The notes beneath the pieces were generated by a model. It made no database searches. It had not been told where the DNA came from and was given only the letters and a program-made list of their open reading frames with translations. Position numbers and translations under genes: made by a program. Shown in pieces: positions 37,470 through 47,132 of a stretch of DNA of 64,000 nucleotides. How positions within the stretch are numbered: the stretch's first letter is position 1; each line of letters opens with the position of its first letter. Origin of the DNA: Rubellicoccus peritrichatus (GTDB lineage Bacteria; Verrucomicrobiota; Verrucomicrobiia; Opitutales; Cerasicoccaceae); contig NZ_CP136920.1 in assembly GCF_033100135.1 (NCBI RefSeq), positions 186,001 through 250,000 of the forward strand, written 5' to 3'.

Positions 37470-37631
37470 GCTGTGTTTTCAAATTAGTTCATGTCGAAAT
37501 CCTCGCCGCTTTTTAGCTTAAAATCCATGTCCTCTCCTCGACAAATCTTGGCTTGCCTCGGTTCGAAGCCTGTATTTTGGGGCGAAAAATCAGCTTCGGC
37601 TTCTCGTTCCATAATTTGAAAACACAGCCTA
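37467..37631. mobile_element. MITE-like element with perfect terminal inverted repeats
   Basis: The first 20 bases, TAGGCTGTGTTTTCAAATTA at 37467-37486, are the exact reverse complement of the last 20 at 37612-37631. Interior sequence continues as an imperfect palindrome, so the whole element can fold on itself. There is no coding capacity. The outermost TA on each side is probably the duplicated target, leaving an element of about 161 bp. It sits precisely at the stop codon of the lptF-like gene, 11 bases before the next start codon; removing it would still leave a TAG stop. A transposase to move it is not in the window. Confidence 0.8.
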
Positions 37632-37642
37632 GGCCATAAGCA

Positions 37643-38584
37643 ATGACTCAAGCACAGCGCCAGGCCCTGGCAAAGCGTATGGGCGAGGAAAACCTCAAGA
37701 AACGCCTAAAGCGTCAGCAATTGCATGAGGCTGGCGAGGCCTGGCAAGGACGGGGCTTATTTCGCTTTGAACATCTCATCCCAACACGCGCCACCATTCT
37801 TGCTTTAACTAAGGTAACAGGCCTGTATGCTCGAGGTCATCGCAACTATCTCGACATTCAGGTCGTCGAGAACGAGATCCACCTGGCAGAGTTGCCCAAG
37901 GCGTTCGACGGTATGCGCATTCTGCAAATCGCCGATCTTCACACCGATTTGGACCCTGCCTTGCCCGATGCATTAATACCCCTCATCCAAGAGCTCAACT
38001 ATGACATCTGCATCAACACCGGAGACTTTCGCAATCGTACCAAAGACAGCCATAGCGCTTCGATGGAAGCAACAGCCAGGATCTATGATCACATTCACAG
38101 TCCTTGCTATGGCATATTCGGGAATCACGATTTTGCGGAAAAAATCGAAGATCTGGAAAATATGGGCATTCAGCTTCTATTAAATGAGAGCATCCCAATC
38201 AGCAAAAACAGCGAACAAATATGGCTCAGCGGAATCGACGATCCCCATTTTTACCAGTCACACGACATAAAGCGTGCTCGACAAAGCATCCCCAATGATG
38301 CTTTCGCCATCATGCTTTCCCACTCTCCGGATACTTATCCGGAAGTGGAAGCCGCTGGTTACCAGTTTATGCTAAGTGGTCATACTCACGGCGGTCAAAT
38401 ATGCCTGCCAGGGGGACACGCCCTCTCGGGACATGTCAAGGCTCCTCGACAGATGTGGCGTGGGGCCTGGCAATATAAAACGCTCAAAGGATACACTTCG
38501 CCAGGAACAGGTTCTGGCACAGTTCCACTTCGCTACAACTGCCCACCGGAATTAACCATCCACATCCTCAGAAAAATGATGTAA
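37643..38584 (+). CDS. calcineurin-like metallophosphoesterase
   Basis: A 313-residue protein with the full set of metallophosphoesterase motifs: QIADLHTD (motif I), NTGDFRNR (II), GNHDF (III), LSHSPD (IV) and SGHTHGGQ (V), over about residues 90-290. The C-terminal layout is that of YkuE/YpbG-type enzymes, which act on UDP-diacylglucosamine-like or other phosphoester substrates. The first 80 residues are basic and helical with no signal peptide. In the uninterrupted state it would follow the lptF-like gene by about 10 bases, so a link to lipid or LPS metabolism is conceivable. Confidence 0.88.
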   Translation: MTQAQRQALAKRMGEENLKKRLKRQQLHEAGEAWQGRGLFRFEHLIPTRATILALTKVTGLYARGHRNYLDIQVVENEIHLAELPKAFDGMRILQIADLHTDLDPALPDALIPLIQELNYDICINTGDFRNRTKDSHSASMEATARIYDHIHSPCYGIFGNHDFAEKIEDLENMGIQLLLNESIPISKNSEQIWLSGIDDPHFYQSHDIKRARQSIPNDAFAIMLSHSPDTYPEVEAAGYQFMLSGHTHGGQICLPGGHALSGHVKAPRQMWRGAWQYKTLKGYTSPGTGSGTVPLRYNCPPELTIHILRKMM

Positions 38585-38659
38585 GCGCTTATTTAAAGCT
38601 TCCAAACTCTTCCAAAAATATGTCATTTTCCTTCAAGCAATAACCCCTTTAAAAAGAAA

Positions 38660-40306
38660 ATGGCAACAAAGACACGTAAAAACAAAGCCGATAAAACAAT
38701 CTTACTCGTTGCGAATGGCGACTTGAGACTTTCTGCAAATCAGAGCTGCTGGGAAGAGCAGGCCAAGATGGAGAACGAGCTCCGCCACGTCGTGGAAGGC
38801 TTCGGTTATAAACTCAAAAGAGCGCATCCTTTTAAGGAGGAACTAGGCCACGGCTTCATCAGTAGCCAGAAAGAAGGCCTTGAAGTCTTCTCAAAGATCA
38901 ATCGCAACACACCAGTCATCATCGCCGAAGCAGTCTGGCAATACTCACACCACCTGCTCGCCGGTCTCATTTCCCATGAAGCTCCTATCCTGACTGTTGC
39001 CAACTGGAGCGGAACCTGGCCAGGGTTGGTTGGAATGCTTAATCTCAATGGCTCACTAACCAAAGCAGGTGTCGACTACTCTACACTTTGGAGCGAAGAT
39101 TTTCTGGCCGACAACAAGTTTCAGAAGAACCTCGCCAAATGGCTGAAGGAAGGCGAAGTCAATCACTCGACTTCTCACGCCAAGAAGTATTCTCCGAAAA
39201 AGATATCAAGTCGCTGCAAGAAAGTGGCTGAGAAAATCGCTGAAGACCTTGATCGCAACAAAACCATAATCGGCGTCTTCGATGAGTTCTGCATGGGAAT
39301 GTACAATGCGACCATTCCGGACGAGTTACTTTTCCCGACGGGTATCTGCAAAGAACAGCTAAGCCAAAGTGCACTCTACGCAGGCATGAAAACCGTCACC
39401 AAGAAGGAAGCCGAGGAGGTTTTTAACTGGATCGTAAAACGTGGTTTCAATTTTAACTTTGGTAAGAACAGCAAGACGGAACTGACCAAGGCCCAGGTTC
39501 TGGAACAGTGCAGGATGTACATAGCCGCCTGTCGTATTGGCGACGAATACGGCTGCGAAGCCATCGGCATCCAGTATCAGCAAGGGTTAAAAGACATTTG
39601 TGCAGCCAGTGACCTGGTCGAGGGCATGCTCAACAGCAGTGATCGCCCACCAGTGAAGAATGTAAAAGGTGAGATCATCAATGAAGGGCTCCCCTATCCT
39701 CATTTTAATGAAGTCGATGAATGCTGCGGTGTTGATTCGTTGATGACCAATCGCGTCCACCGTGCATTGAAACAACCGCCAGAAACCACACTTCATGATT
39801 TGCGCTGGGGTGACTGGGATCAAAGCGGCACTACCGATGAATACGTTTGGGTTTTTCTCATCAGCGGTTCTGCTCCAGTCGAACATCATATCGGCGGCTG
39901 GAAAGGCAGCAATGGCTATCGTCAGCCACCGATTTATTTCCCCCTCGGTGGCAGCACGTTACAAGGTGTCGCCAAACCAGGCGAGATCGTCTGGAGTCGT
40001 GTATTCATACAAGATGGAAAACTGAAGATGGATCTTGGCCGCGCCAAAGTCATTGAACTTCCAGCCGAAGAAACACAACGTCGCCTCGATGAAACCACAC
40101 CGCAATGGCCCATCATGCACGCGGTCACCTATGGAGTTTCTCGTGATCAGATGATGGCTCGCCATCAGGCCAACCACATCAATGTGGCCTATGCCACTTC
40201 AGCCGCAACCGCCGACCAGTGCCTTTATGCCAAGGCTGAACTGGCTCGGCTGCTCGGGATGGAAGTAGCACTTTGCGGTACTGATGCCAAAGGCAAAAGG
40301 CTGTAA
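38660..40306 (+). CDS. L-fucose/L-arabinose isomerase-like protein
   Basis: A 548-residue cytoplasmic protein. The pattern [15 protein letters not shown] followed by [24 protein letters not shown] resembles the N-terminal domain of sugar isomerases of the fucose isomerase-like family (COG2407), and [13 protein letters not shown] is a plausible active-site segment with an acidic residue. The C-terminal domain has [23 protein letters not shown]. The family converts aldoses such as L-fucose to ketoses. The neighbouring lactonase, sugar transporter and rhamnulokinase support a role in deoxysugar catabolism. The substrate is not shown by sequence alone. Confidence 0.65.
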   Translation: MATKTRKNKADKTILLVANGDLRLSANQSCWEEQAKMENELRHVVEGFGYKLKRAHPFKEELGHGFISSQKEGLEVFSKINRNTPVIIAEAVWQYSHHLLAGLISHEAPILTVANWSGTWPGLVGMLNLNGSLTKAGVDYSTLWSEDFLADNKFQKNLAKWLKEGEVNHSTSHAKKYSPKKISSRCKKVAEKIAEDLDRNKTIIGVFDEFCMGMYNATIPDELLFPTGICKEQLSQSALYAGMKTVTKKEAEEVFNWIVKRGFNFNFGKNSKTELTKAQVLEQCRMYIAACRIGDEYGCEAIGIQYQQGLKDICAASDLVEGMLNSSDRPPVKNVKGEIINEGLPYPHFNEVDECCGVDSLMTNRVHRALKQPPETTLHDLRWGDWDQSGTTDEYVWVFLISGSAPVEHHIGGWKGSNGYRQPPIYFPLGGSTLQGVAKPGEIVWSRVFIQDGKLKMDLGRAKVIELPAEETQRRLDETTPQWPIMHAVTYGVSRDQMMARHQANHINVAYATSAATADQCLYAKAELARLLGMEVALCGTDAKGKRL

Positions 40307-40626
40307 AGGACAGCTTTTTTCTGGTCACAAAGATCACGAAGCGAGCACAAAGAACGCAAAGTCGCTGGGCCGAGTGTAACTAATCAGCTGCAAATGAGTG
40401 GCTCTAAAGCGGTACGCCTATTCAAACAAGTTTACAGCTAATTACATCGCTGTGTCTCTGTGGCTCCGTGAGAGAACTAACGTCGCGTTTATAACTGCGA
40501 AGACACAAAGAAAAATTAAAACTTAGTGTTCTCTGTGCCTACTCTGTGAGCTCTGTGGCCAAAAACACTTCACACTGGAACTTAGCCTTGGCGAAACGCC
40601 AGAAAGTTTCCATTGTGCGATCAACA
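40307..40626. repeat. family C reiterated intergenic sequence
   Basis: This 320-base gap is largely built of family C units. At 40323-40361 there is a purine arm: TCACAAAGATCACGAAG, then CACAAAGAACGCAAAG. Complementary arms follow: TGTGTCTCTGTGGCTCCGTG (40451-40470) and, after another purine stretch (GCGAAGACACAAAGAAA, from 40497), TGTTCTCTGTGCCTACTCTG and GAGCTCTGTGGCC (40523-40560). The core unit is CACAAAG or its complement. This suggests two nested or adjacent hairpins, which probably lie in the 5' region of the lactonase gene. Confidence 0.7.
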
Positions 40627-41508
40627 ATGAAAGAAACCGCCGCTGAAACCATACTTGAAGCTCAGGCAGTCCTTGGAGAAGGTGCTTGCTGGGACCATGC
40701 AAAACAGCGCCTTTACTGGCTCGATATTCTCAGCTGTGAGGTGCACATATTTGATCCAGTGACTGGTAAGGACATCATTCATAAAACACCTTATCATGTC
40801 ACACTGGTCCACCCAACGGAGAAAGGTGACCTGATTCTCGGAACCAAAATGGGGATTGCCCGAATGGACCCCGAGACCGGTGCTTTCCAGGAGTTAGTTG
40901 ACCCGGAAGCCGATATCCCTACCAATCGATTCAACGATGGCAAGCCTGGTCCCAATGGAAGACTTTATGCTGGTACAATCGCCTATGATGGATCGGACAA
41001 GCAAGCCAACTTCTGGCGAATTGAAACCGATCTGTCCTACTCCAAATTGCTTGACCACGTAGGCAACTCCAACGGCCTCGGCTGGTCGCCCGATGAAAAG
41101 ACTCTCTACTGGATTGACACCAAGACCAGTCGCGTCAGCGCTTTCGATTATGACCGTGACTCCGGAAGTATTTCGAACCAACGATGCGTCGTTGAAGTTC
41201 CACGCGAAATTGGCCGTCCTGACGGTATGACGGTGGATGCCGAAGGCTTCCTCTGGACAGCACTCTGGGCTGGATCAGGCGTTGCTCGCTGGAATCCTGC
41301 AACCGGCGAAATGGTAGAGAAAGTGACCTGCCCTGCCCACAATGTAACTTGTCCCACTTTCGGTGGCCCCAATCTCGACATCCTTTATTTCACGACGGCA
41401 AAGAAAGGCCGTGTTGATGCCGAGCCAGATTCCGCAAATGCATCGGGCAACCTATTCGCCGCCAAACCCGGCGTAAAGGGAATGCCAGGTTATGTTTTCA
41501 AAGGATAG
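40627..41508 (+). CDS. SMP-30/gluconolactonase family protein
   Basis: A 293-residue six-bladed beta-propeller of the SMP-30/LRE family. Metal-site residues are in place: the Glu of LGEGACWD (about residue 16), the Asn of NDGKPGPNGRLYAGT and NSNGLGWSPD, and the Asp of RPDGMTVD. Such enzymes open sugar lactones after dehydrogenation of the sugar. The reading frame continues upstream to 40546, but this lies in the family C repeat; the ATG at 40627 gives a normal N-terminus. It belongs functionally with the isomerase, transporter and kinase of this locus. Confidence 0.9.
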   Translation: MKETAAETILEAQAVLGEGACWDHAKQRLYWLDILSCEVHIFDPVTGKDIIHKTPYHVTLVHPTEKGDLILGTKMGIARMDPETGAFQELVDPEADIPTNRFNDGKPGPNGRLYAGTIAYDGSDKQANFWRIETDLSYSKLLDHVGNSNGLGWSPDEKTLYWIDTKTSRVSAFDYDRDSGSISNQRCVVEVPREIGRPDGMTVDAEGFLWTALWAGSGVARWNPATGEMVEKVTCPAHNVTCPTFGGPNLDILYFTTAKKGRVDAEPDSANASGNLFAAKPGVKGMPGYVFKG

Positions 41509-41768
41509 CTGGAATAAACAGAGAGTAGCATCCCTCCTGCTTTTCTCCAGCAACTGGCAGCGCTCCTAGCTTCGTTTTTGCTTCAACACGGCCGAGTGCT
41601 CCACCCCATTGAAGCAAAAGCGAAACCGTCTCTATTCAAAACAGTTATCAGCCTATTTGGCGACATATGAAATCCATTGACGGTTGTCATAAATCTTATT
41701 TAAATAAGTAGGAAAGAAAGACACTCGAAATAAAACGAATTACTACTGAGCTGCTCTTACCCCCATAT

Positions 41769-43430
41769 ATGACAGACGAATCTTCGAACAAGCGGGCTAG
41801 CTTACCCGATAGCATCCACGAACTACTAATTGAAGTAGAAGACGCGTTTGAAAAGGCCGTCATCAAGCCATTGAGCAGCTTCATTGTCGGAACCATTGCC
41901 GCTATGTCCGGTATTCTTTTTGGTTTCGACGCATCTATCGCAGCAGCAGCTGGCGACGCGTGTAACGAGCATTTCGGCATCACCAACGATCCCTTTCTAA
42001 TGGGACTTTGGGTCGGGTGTGTTCCTCTTGGAGCGCTATTTGGCGCGCTTTTCGGCGGTAAAGTCGCCAACTCTATGGGGCGGCGCAAAGGGCTGCTGTT
42101 AAATGCGGTTCTCTTTATAGGAGGCATTCTGCTCGCATCGATGGCCCCAACTTTCAATATATTCATTGCTGCTCGATTATTAATGGGCGTGGCCATTGGT
42201 AACTCAGCTGTGATCACACCGATGTACATGGCAGAGGTTGCTCCACCGGAATCCAGAGGTCGCATCCTGTTCATGTATCAGTTGTCTATTGTGGTCGGTA
42301 TTCTGATATCTTTCATCGTAGGTGTCGGTGTTGATACATTTGTTACCAGCACAGACATTTCATGGCGGATCATGATTGCGATCGGACTGGTACCAGCCAC
42401 CATTTTTCTACTTGGCATGCTCAAGATGCCCGACAGTCCACGCTGGTTGATCGAGCAGGAACTCCATAAAAAAGGGCACGAAGTTCTTCTTAGGATGATG
42501 GGCAAATATGAAGCCCGTGATACCTTTGCCGACATCCATAATGCAGCCATCCGCAAAGAAAAAGTCAGCATATCAGCGATTTTCAGTCGAACGATCTTTC
42601 CAGTGATATTGTTGGGCGTTTGTTTGCAGTTTTTCCAACAGGCAACTGGCATCAATGCTGACATGTATTTCGGTCCGGAAATCTTCCGCCAAGGCGGATT
42701 TGATAAATCTGCCAGCATGTGGGCTCAAGTAGCAATGGGAGTCGTCAATCTGGTCGCAACCATAACTTCAATTTTCATGGTTGATAAGCTGGGCCGAAGA
42801 AAGCTCATGATGATAGGTGTCAGCGGCATTGTGCTTATGCTATGTGCGCAAGCCTACCTTTTCCATCGTTTTGAAGAGAGTAAAAAGCCATCCTCTCAAA
42901 CCACTTCCGTATCAGCCAGCCATGTCACATCAGATTCAGCTGGACAGCGGTCTACCCTGCCAAATGCTGCAACGGCAGTAGGCCATAAAGCCATGAGCGA
43001 CAACTACAGATTGGGACAGGCCAAGACTGTAGCAGACGAAACCCCTACCAAAACAACAGGATCAAAAACAATAACCTACCTGATCTTCTTTAGCATACTT
43101 CTTTACATAGTCTTTTTTGCAATCAGCGCTGGACCACTCGTTTGGTTGATGATTTCAGAAGTTTTCCCTATTCGCTTCAAGGGTATTGGCATGTCAATCG
43201 CCGTGGCTTCTAATTGGTTCATGGACTATTTTGTCAGCCAGCTATTTCCGATAATGAAGCAAGCTCTTGGTATGCCAACCACGACATTGATCTATGCTGG
43301 CTTTACCACATTCGGTCTTGCACTGGCATTTAAATTCCTTCCAGAAACGAAAGGTGTCCCTCTCGAGAAAATCGAAGAGAATATCTATGCTGGAAAACCT
43401 TTGCGAGAAATTGGCCAGCCCAAAAAATAA
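41769..43430 (+). CDS. sugar porter of the major facilitator superfamily
   Basis: A 553-residue transporter with 12 predicted helices. Signatures of the sugar porter family are present: GGKVANSMGRRKG between helices 2 and 3, PPESRGRILFMYQ after helix 4, DKLGRRKLMMIG between helices 8 and 9, SEVFPIRFKGIGMS after helix 10 and PETKGVPLEKIEE at the end. A hydrophilic insert of about 70 residues, rich in Ser and Thr, lies between helices 9 and 10 (about residues 370-440), which is unusual. It probably imports the sugar handled by the neighbouring isomerase and kinase. Confidence 0.92.
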   Translation: MTDESSNKRASLPDSIHELLIEVEDAFEKAVIKPLSSFIVGTIAAMSGILFGFDASIAAAAGDACNEHFGITNDPFLMGLWVGCVPLGALFGALFGGKVANSMGRRKGLLLNAVLFIGGILLASMAPTFNIFIAARLLMGVAIGNSAVITPMYMAEVAPPESRGRILFMYQLSIVVGILISFIVGVGVDTFVTSTDISWRIMIAIGLVPATIFLLGMLKMPDSPRWLIEQELHKKGHEVLLRMMGKYEARDTFADIHNAAIRKEKVSISAIFSRTIFPVILLGVCLQFFQQATGINADMYFGPEIFRQGGFDKSASMWAQVAMGVVNLVATITSIFMVDKLGRRKLMMIGVSGIVLMLCAQAYLFHRFEESKKPSSQTTSVSASHVTSDSAGQRSTLPNAATAVGHKAMSDNYRLGQAKTVADETPTKTTGSKTITYLIFFSILLYIVFFAISAGPLVWLMISEVFPIRFKGIGMSIAVASNWFMDYFVSQLFPIMKQALGMPTTTLIYAGFTTFGLALAFKFLPETKGVPLEKIEENIYAGKPLREIGQPKK

Positions 43431-43496
43431 CTGGCTGGTAACCAAATCATTTTCAGGCTTTCTTTTTGCCCCATCGTTCCAGTAGAAAATTCTTAC

Positions 43497-43901
43497 GTGG
43501 TAACCATAGGCATTGAATCAGTTCTTGAGACCTGTCTTTACGTCGATGACATCGACGCGGCTGAGACATTTTATGGTGAGATTCTCGGGCTTGAATTCTA
43601 CAGTAAGGAAGCAGACAAGTTTGTTTTCTTCCGCGTTGGCCCTGCAATGCTCCTCATTTTCATCCCCGAAGCCAGTGCAGCCGGAGATCACGAACTGCCC
43701 AATCATGGAGCAAAGGGAGTCCAACATATTGCATTCAGTGTTTTAGAAGAGGAGCTGGACGAGTGGCATTCTCATTTGGAGGCGCAGGAAATTGACATAG
43801 AGCAAGATCATACCTGGCCCAATGGAAAACGGTCGCTCTATTTTCGTGACCCGGCAGGCAACAGTATTGAATTAGCCTCAATTACGATCTGGAGTAAATA
43901 G
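43497..43901 (+). CDS. VOC (glyoxalase/dioxygenase fold) protein
   Basis: A 134-residue single-domain protein of the vicinal oxygen chelate superfamily. The pattern LYVDDIDAAETFYGEILGLEF, the metal-type His of QHIAFSV and the Glu of DPAGNSIELAS are all visible. It starts at a GTG. Members include glyoxalase I, dioxygenases and fosfomycin-resistance enzymes; a glyoxalase-like role would make sense beside a deoxysugar pathway that yields lactaldehyde or methylglyoxal, but the exact reaction is not clear. It lies 66 bases after the transporter gene. Confidence 0.88.
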   Translation: MVTIGIESVLETCLYVDDIDAAETFYGEILGLEFYSKEADKFVFFRVGPAMLLIFIPEASAAGDHELPNHGAKGVQHIAFSVLEEELDEWHSHLEAQEIDIEQDHTWPNGKRSLYFRDPAGNSIELASITIWSK

Positions 43902-43976
43902 TTTCCAATTTAAGAGCTTTTGGAAGCTTATGATTGATTTTGAAAGAATTATCCGATAAAGCTAACCCCAATTTCA

Positions 43977-44783
43977 ATGACTAATAAGCAGCGCCTAGAC
44001 TTGATCGAAAAATTCATACGTGAGCATAAGTATGCTGATCTCCATACCTTGGCTCAGAAATTCGACATAAGTTTGTCAACGGTAAGACGAGCTCTAAACG
44101 ACCTGGAAACAAACGGTATCGTCAGAAGACATCACGGTGGCGCAAGTCTCGTCGAAGACGAAGCATCGACAGGTGGCTATGATTTCATTACACAGGATGA
44201 TCGTCAGTCGGATGAAAAACATCTGATCGCACAATCCCTCTGCGAATTAATAGAACCAGGTATGACTGTATTAATTGACGGGGGAACAACGACCTATGCT
44301 GCAGCACGCCAACTGGTGGAAAAACGACTGATCATCATTACCAATAGCCTGCCCATTGCAGCACTTTACAGTGAAGTCGGCTCATGCGAAACCATCGTAA
44401 CCGGGGGGACTGTTTATAATCGCCTTGGTATCCTTTATGGCCCGGCTTGTGAGAAAGCAATCAGTCATGTCCATGCAGATGTCGCGATCTGCGGGTCAGC
44501 AGGTATCACCGCCAACGGTATCTGGAACAATAACAGCTTCATCATCTCCACCCAGCAGCGCATGATGGAGTCAGCTGATAAAACCTACTTTGCCATCGAC
44601 GCAACCAAGCACAACCGACGTGTACTTCATCAGTCTTGTGAGCTCTCGGACCGCTTCACCTTGATCACCGACGCACCTCCTCCTAAAGATCTCCGGGAAG
44701 CGCTTGATGAAGCAGGAACGCCAGTGATCATTGCCGAAGCAATACCCAATCGAGACAGCGAGCCCGAAAAAGATCCATCCTGA
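43977..44783 (+). CDS. DeoR family transcriptional regulator
   Basis: A 268-residue repressor. The N-terminal winged helix (about 1-60) has the DeoR signature LAQKFDISLSTVRRALNDLE and VRRHHGGA. The C-terminal sensor domain (about 75-250) is of the isomerase-like DeoRC fold, with LIDGGTTTYAAARQL and the conserved GGTVYNR. Family members usually repress sugar catabolic operons and respond to a sugar phosphate. Placement between the transporter and the rhamnulokinase points to control of this locus. Confidence 0.93.
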   Translation: MTNKQRLDLIEKFIREHKYADLHTLAQKFDISLSTVRRALNDLETNGIVRRHHGGASLVEDEASTGGYDFITQDDRQSDEKHLIAQSLCELIEPGMTVLIDGGTTTYAAARQLVEKRLIIITNSLPIAALYSEVGSCETIVTGGTVYNRLGILYGPACEKAISHVHADVAICGSAGITANGIWNNNSFIISTQQRMMESADKTYFAIDATKHNRRVLHQSCELSDRFTLITDAPPPKDLREALDEAGTPVIIAEAIPNRDSEPEKDPS

Positions 44784-44812
44784 AGTCGCAATCACCTCTA
44801 AAGTCCAAACAC

Positions 44813-46228
44813 ATGAAAAGAACTCACTGTGCAGCAATTGATCTCGGAGCCACCAGCGGCAGAGTTATTGTTGGTTCCTATTCCAATGATGGCCTGGAAC
44901 TAACCGAAGTTCGTCGTTTTCCCAATGCATTCCACAGATTGGGAAAAAATGAGTACTGGGACTTGGGCGGTTTTTTCAGTGAGATAAAAAAAGGCCTGAT
45001 TGAAGCAAAAAAGATTTTCCCAGAACTGGCCTCATGCGGTGTCGATACCTGGGGCGTCGACTATGCAATGGTTGATCGATCCGGACGCCTCGTCTTTCCG
45101 GTCCACGCCTACCGCGATGAACGCACCGAACCATTGCTCAAAAAACTAAAAAGCAGTGGAAAAGATAAAAATATCTACGACTGGACCGGCATCCCTGGCA
45201 TCAACTACAACACTACTTTACAACTTGCCGAAACCATAGCGAAGTACCCGCACCTGAAAGATGTAGTCGACAGAGTTCTTTTGCTCGCCGACTATTTTAA
45301 TTATCAACTCTGCGGAGCCATGGCCAACGAGTTCTCACTCGCCAGCACAGGCCAGCTACTCCAAATCGATGGAGACCATTTTTCAAAAGAAACACTCGAT
45401 TTTTTTGACATTCCAAAGAGCTGGTTTGCTGGCCCAACCAAAGCTGGGCGAAAACTCGGTAAGGTTTCAAGTGTGGAAGGCCTTGATGATGTCGAAGTCG
45501 TCCTGGTCCCTGGCCATGATACATCCTGTGCCTTTGAGGCCATCCCTCAGATTGGCAATGATATCCTGATTTCTGCCGGCACTTGGCTGCTAACAGGTGG
45601 ATTGACAGAGAAACCCGCCACAGGAGAAGAGGCCTTTGAGCTTGGAGTATCCAATGAGCGTGCAGGCAATGGTGGGCATCGTCCCAATAAAATCCTCCTG
45701 GGACTCTGGCTTTTGGAAAAGACCCTGCCCGCCTTTGAAACACGACCTTCCTCTGAAGCCGAATGGAAAGCGCTTATCGAAGCAGCAGAGGATGAAGCTG
45801 CCCCAGGTTTCTCCATCGATACCAGCGACCAGACACTCTTCAACCCAACTGACATGAAGGCTGCCATCGATGCAAACTTGAAGCGTCAGGGAGTCAGCGA
45901 GCTTCCACAAACTCTCCCTGCTTACACGAGACTGATTTGCGACTCCCTTGGACGTAGCGTTGCACAGACTGTCGAAAAGTTTTCGCGAATGACCAGCACA
46001 CAATTTGATAATGTGGCAATTGTTGGTGGCGGCTCCAAAAATCGTCTCCTATGCCAGCGTATTGCTGACTTCTCCGGCCTTCCAGTAACAAGTTACAACC
46101 TTGAAGGAACCGCTGTCGGAAATATCGGTTATCAGTTGCTTGGTCTCGGGCGCATCGATAGTCTCGACACATTTAGGGCAAATGTGTCAAAAGACTTAAC
46201 GAAGCATGTTTACGAACCCAAGACCTAA
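44813..46228 (+). CDS. rhaB: rhamnulokinase-like FGGY carbohydrate kinase
   Basis: A 471-residue sugar kinase. The N-terminal IDLGATSGRVIVG and GVDTWGVDYAMVD (about residue 75-88) are typical of RhaB, as are YRDERTEP and DYFNYQLCG. The C-terminal ATPase part shows VPGHDTSCAF, SAGTWLL and IVGGGSKNRLLCQRIADF. It would phosphorylate L-rhamnulose (or fuculose/xylulose-like ketoses) formed by the isomerase. The ORF ends inside the next gene with a 23-base overlap. rhaD aldolase is not in the window. Confidence 0.88.
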   Translation: MKRTHCAAIDLGATSGRVIVGSYSNDGLELTEVRRFPNAFHRLGKNEYWDLGGFFSEIKKGLIEAKKIFPELASCGVDTWGVDYAMVDRSGRLVFPVHAYRDERTEPLLKKLKSSGKDKNIYDWTGIPGINYNTTLQLAETIAKYPHLKDVVDRVLLLADYFNYQLCGAMANEFSLASTGQLLQIDGDHFSKETLDFFDIPKSWFAGPTKAGRKLGKVSSVEGLDDVEVVLVPGHDTSCAFEAIPQIGNDILISAGTWLLTGGLTEKPATGEEAFELGVSNERAGNGGHRPNKILLGLWLLEKTLPAFETRPSSEAEWKALIEAAEDEAAPGFSIDTSDQTLFNPTDMKAAIDANLKRQGVSELPQTLPAYTRLICDSLGRSVAQTVEKFSRMTSTQFDNVAIVGGGSKNRLLCQRIADFSGLPVTSYNLEGTAVGNIGYQLLGLGRIDSLDTFRANVSKDLTKHVYEPKT

Positions 46229-47132
46229 CCCGATCCGAGTTGCGCTAATCGTCAGTCTCGCCATTTTAACGCTCACTGGCACGCTGACTGCCCAAACCAT
46301 AACAGTCAGAGAAGTTATCAGAGGATACCTAAAGGCTCAAGGTGGGGAAGATCGCCTGGAGAAGGTCCAGAGCATTAAGATAGAAGGCACCGTTACCCAA
46401 GGTGAAGCTAACTACAGGCTGCTTCAGTTCAAAAAGTTACCAAATCTGGTTCGCTTGAATATCTCAGGAGAGAACAAGAACTTCTCCATGGGCTACAATG
46501 GTAAAACCGCTTGGATTAAGCCAAGTAAAGCACCTCAGTCTATCCCGATGGAAGCCGAAGCTGCAGAAACATTTATTGCCAACGCAACGCTATTCAGCCA
46601 ACTCTACACACTTCGCGACAGACAAGATTCGATCAATCTTTTAGGAGAATCCACCGTCAAAGGTGAGCCGTGCTATGAATTACAGGTCAAGACACTCGAA
46701 GGTAGTGAAATGATTTATTTTCTTGGCAAAAACGACTTTCTGGAACGAAAGGTAAGCCAATTCGTAAAATCGGAAAACGGAGTCATTCGTAACGAATCGT
46801 TTTTTTCCGATTTTCGGGAAGTCCCCCCCCTTACCATTCCTTTCCTGATCGAGTCTTATAGCGAAGGCGAGCTTTCATCCATTGTTAAAATCAAAGCCGC
46901 CAAATTAAACGCCGGAGTATTCAACAGCTACTTTAATCCTCCTGGCGGTTTAACATCTCTGGATGAACTGAAAGAACAGGGCACAAGCACAGAACCGAAT
47001 ATCACAAATCAAAGAGAAAGATCAATTGGACTCAATTTAGCCCCTCAAGAAGAAGAAACTCCCATCCTTTCCTCTGAGCCGATAAGATTGCTTCAGGAAG
47101 ATGAGGATACGGAATTTGATATTAGTCCTTAA
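46206..47132 (+). CDS. LolA-like secreted protein
   Basis: A 308-residue exported protein with an N-terminal signal (about 12-30, ending LTAQ). The mature part starts with VREVIRGYLKAQGGEDRLEKVQSIKIEGTV, a pattern of the outer membrane lipoprotein-sorting (LolA/LolB-like) superfamily, and shows a beta-sheet fold of about 220 residues followed by a disordered acidic tail. Its start codon lies within the 3' end of the rhaB gene, so translation is probably coupled. How a LolA-like protein relates to sugar uptake is unclear. It may bind a lipid or glycan in the periplasm. Confidence 0.75.
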   Translation: MFTNPRPNPIRVALIVSLAILTLTGTLTAQTITVREVIRGYLKAQGGEDRLEKVQSIKIEGTVTQGEANYRLLQFKKLPNLVRLNISGENKNFSMGYNGKTAWIKPSKAPQSIPMEAEAAETFIANATLFSQLYTLRDRQDSINLLGESTVKGEPCYELQVKTLEGSEMIYFLGKNDFLERKVSQFVKSENGVIRNESFFSDFREVPPLTIPFLIESYSEGELSSIVKIKAAKLNAGVFNSYFNPPGGLTSLDELKEQGTSTEPNITNQRERSIGLNLAPQEEETPILSSEPIRLLQEDEDTEFDISP

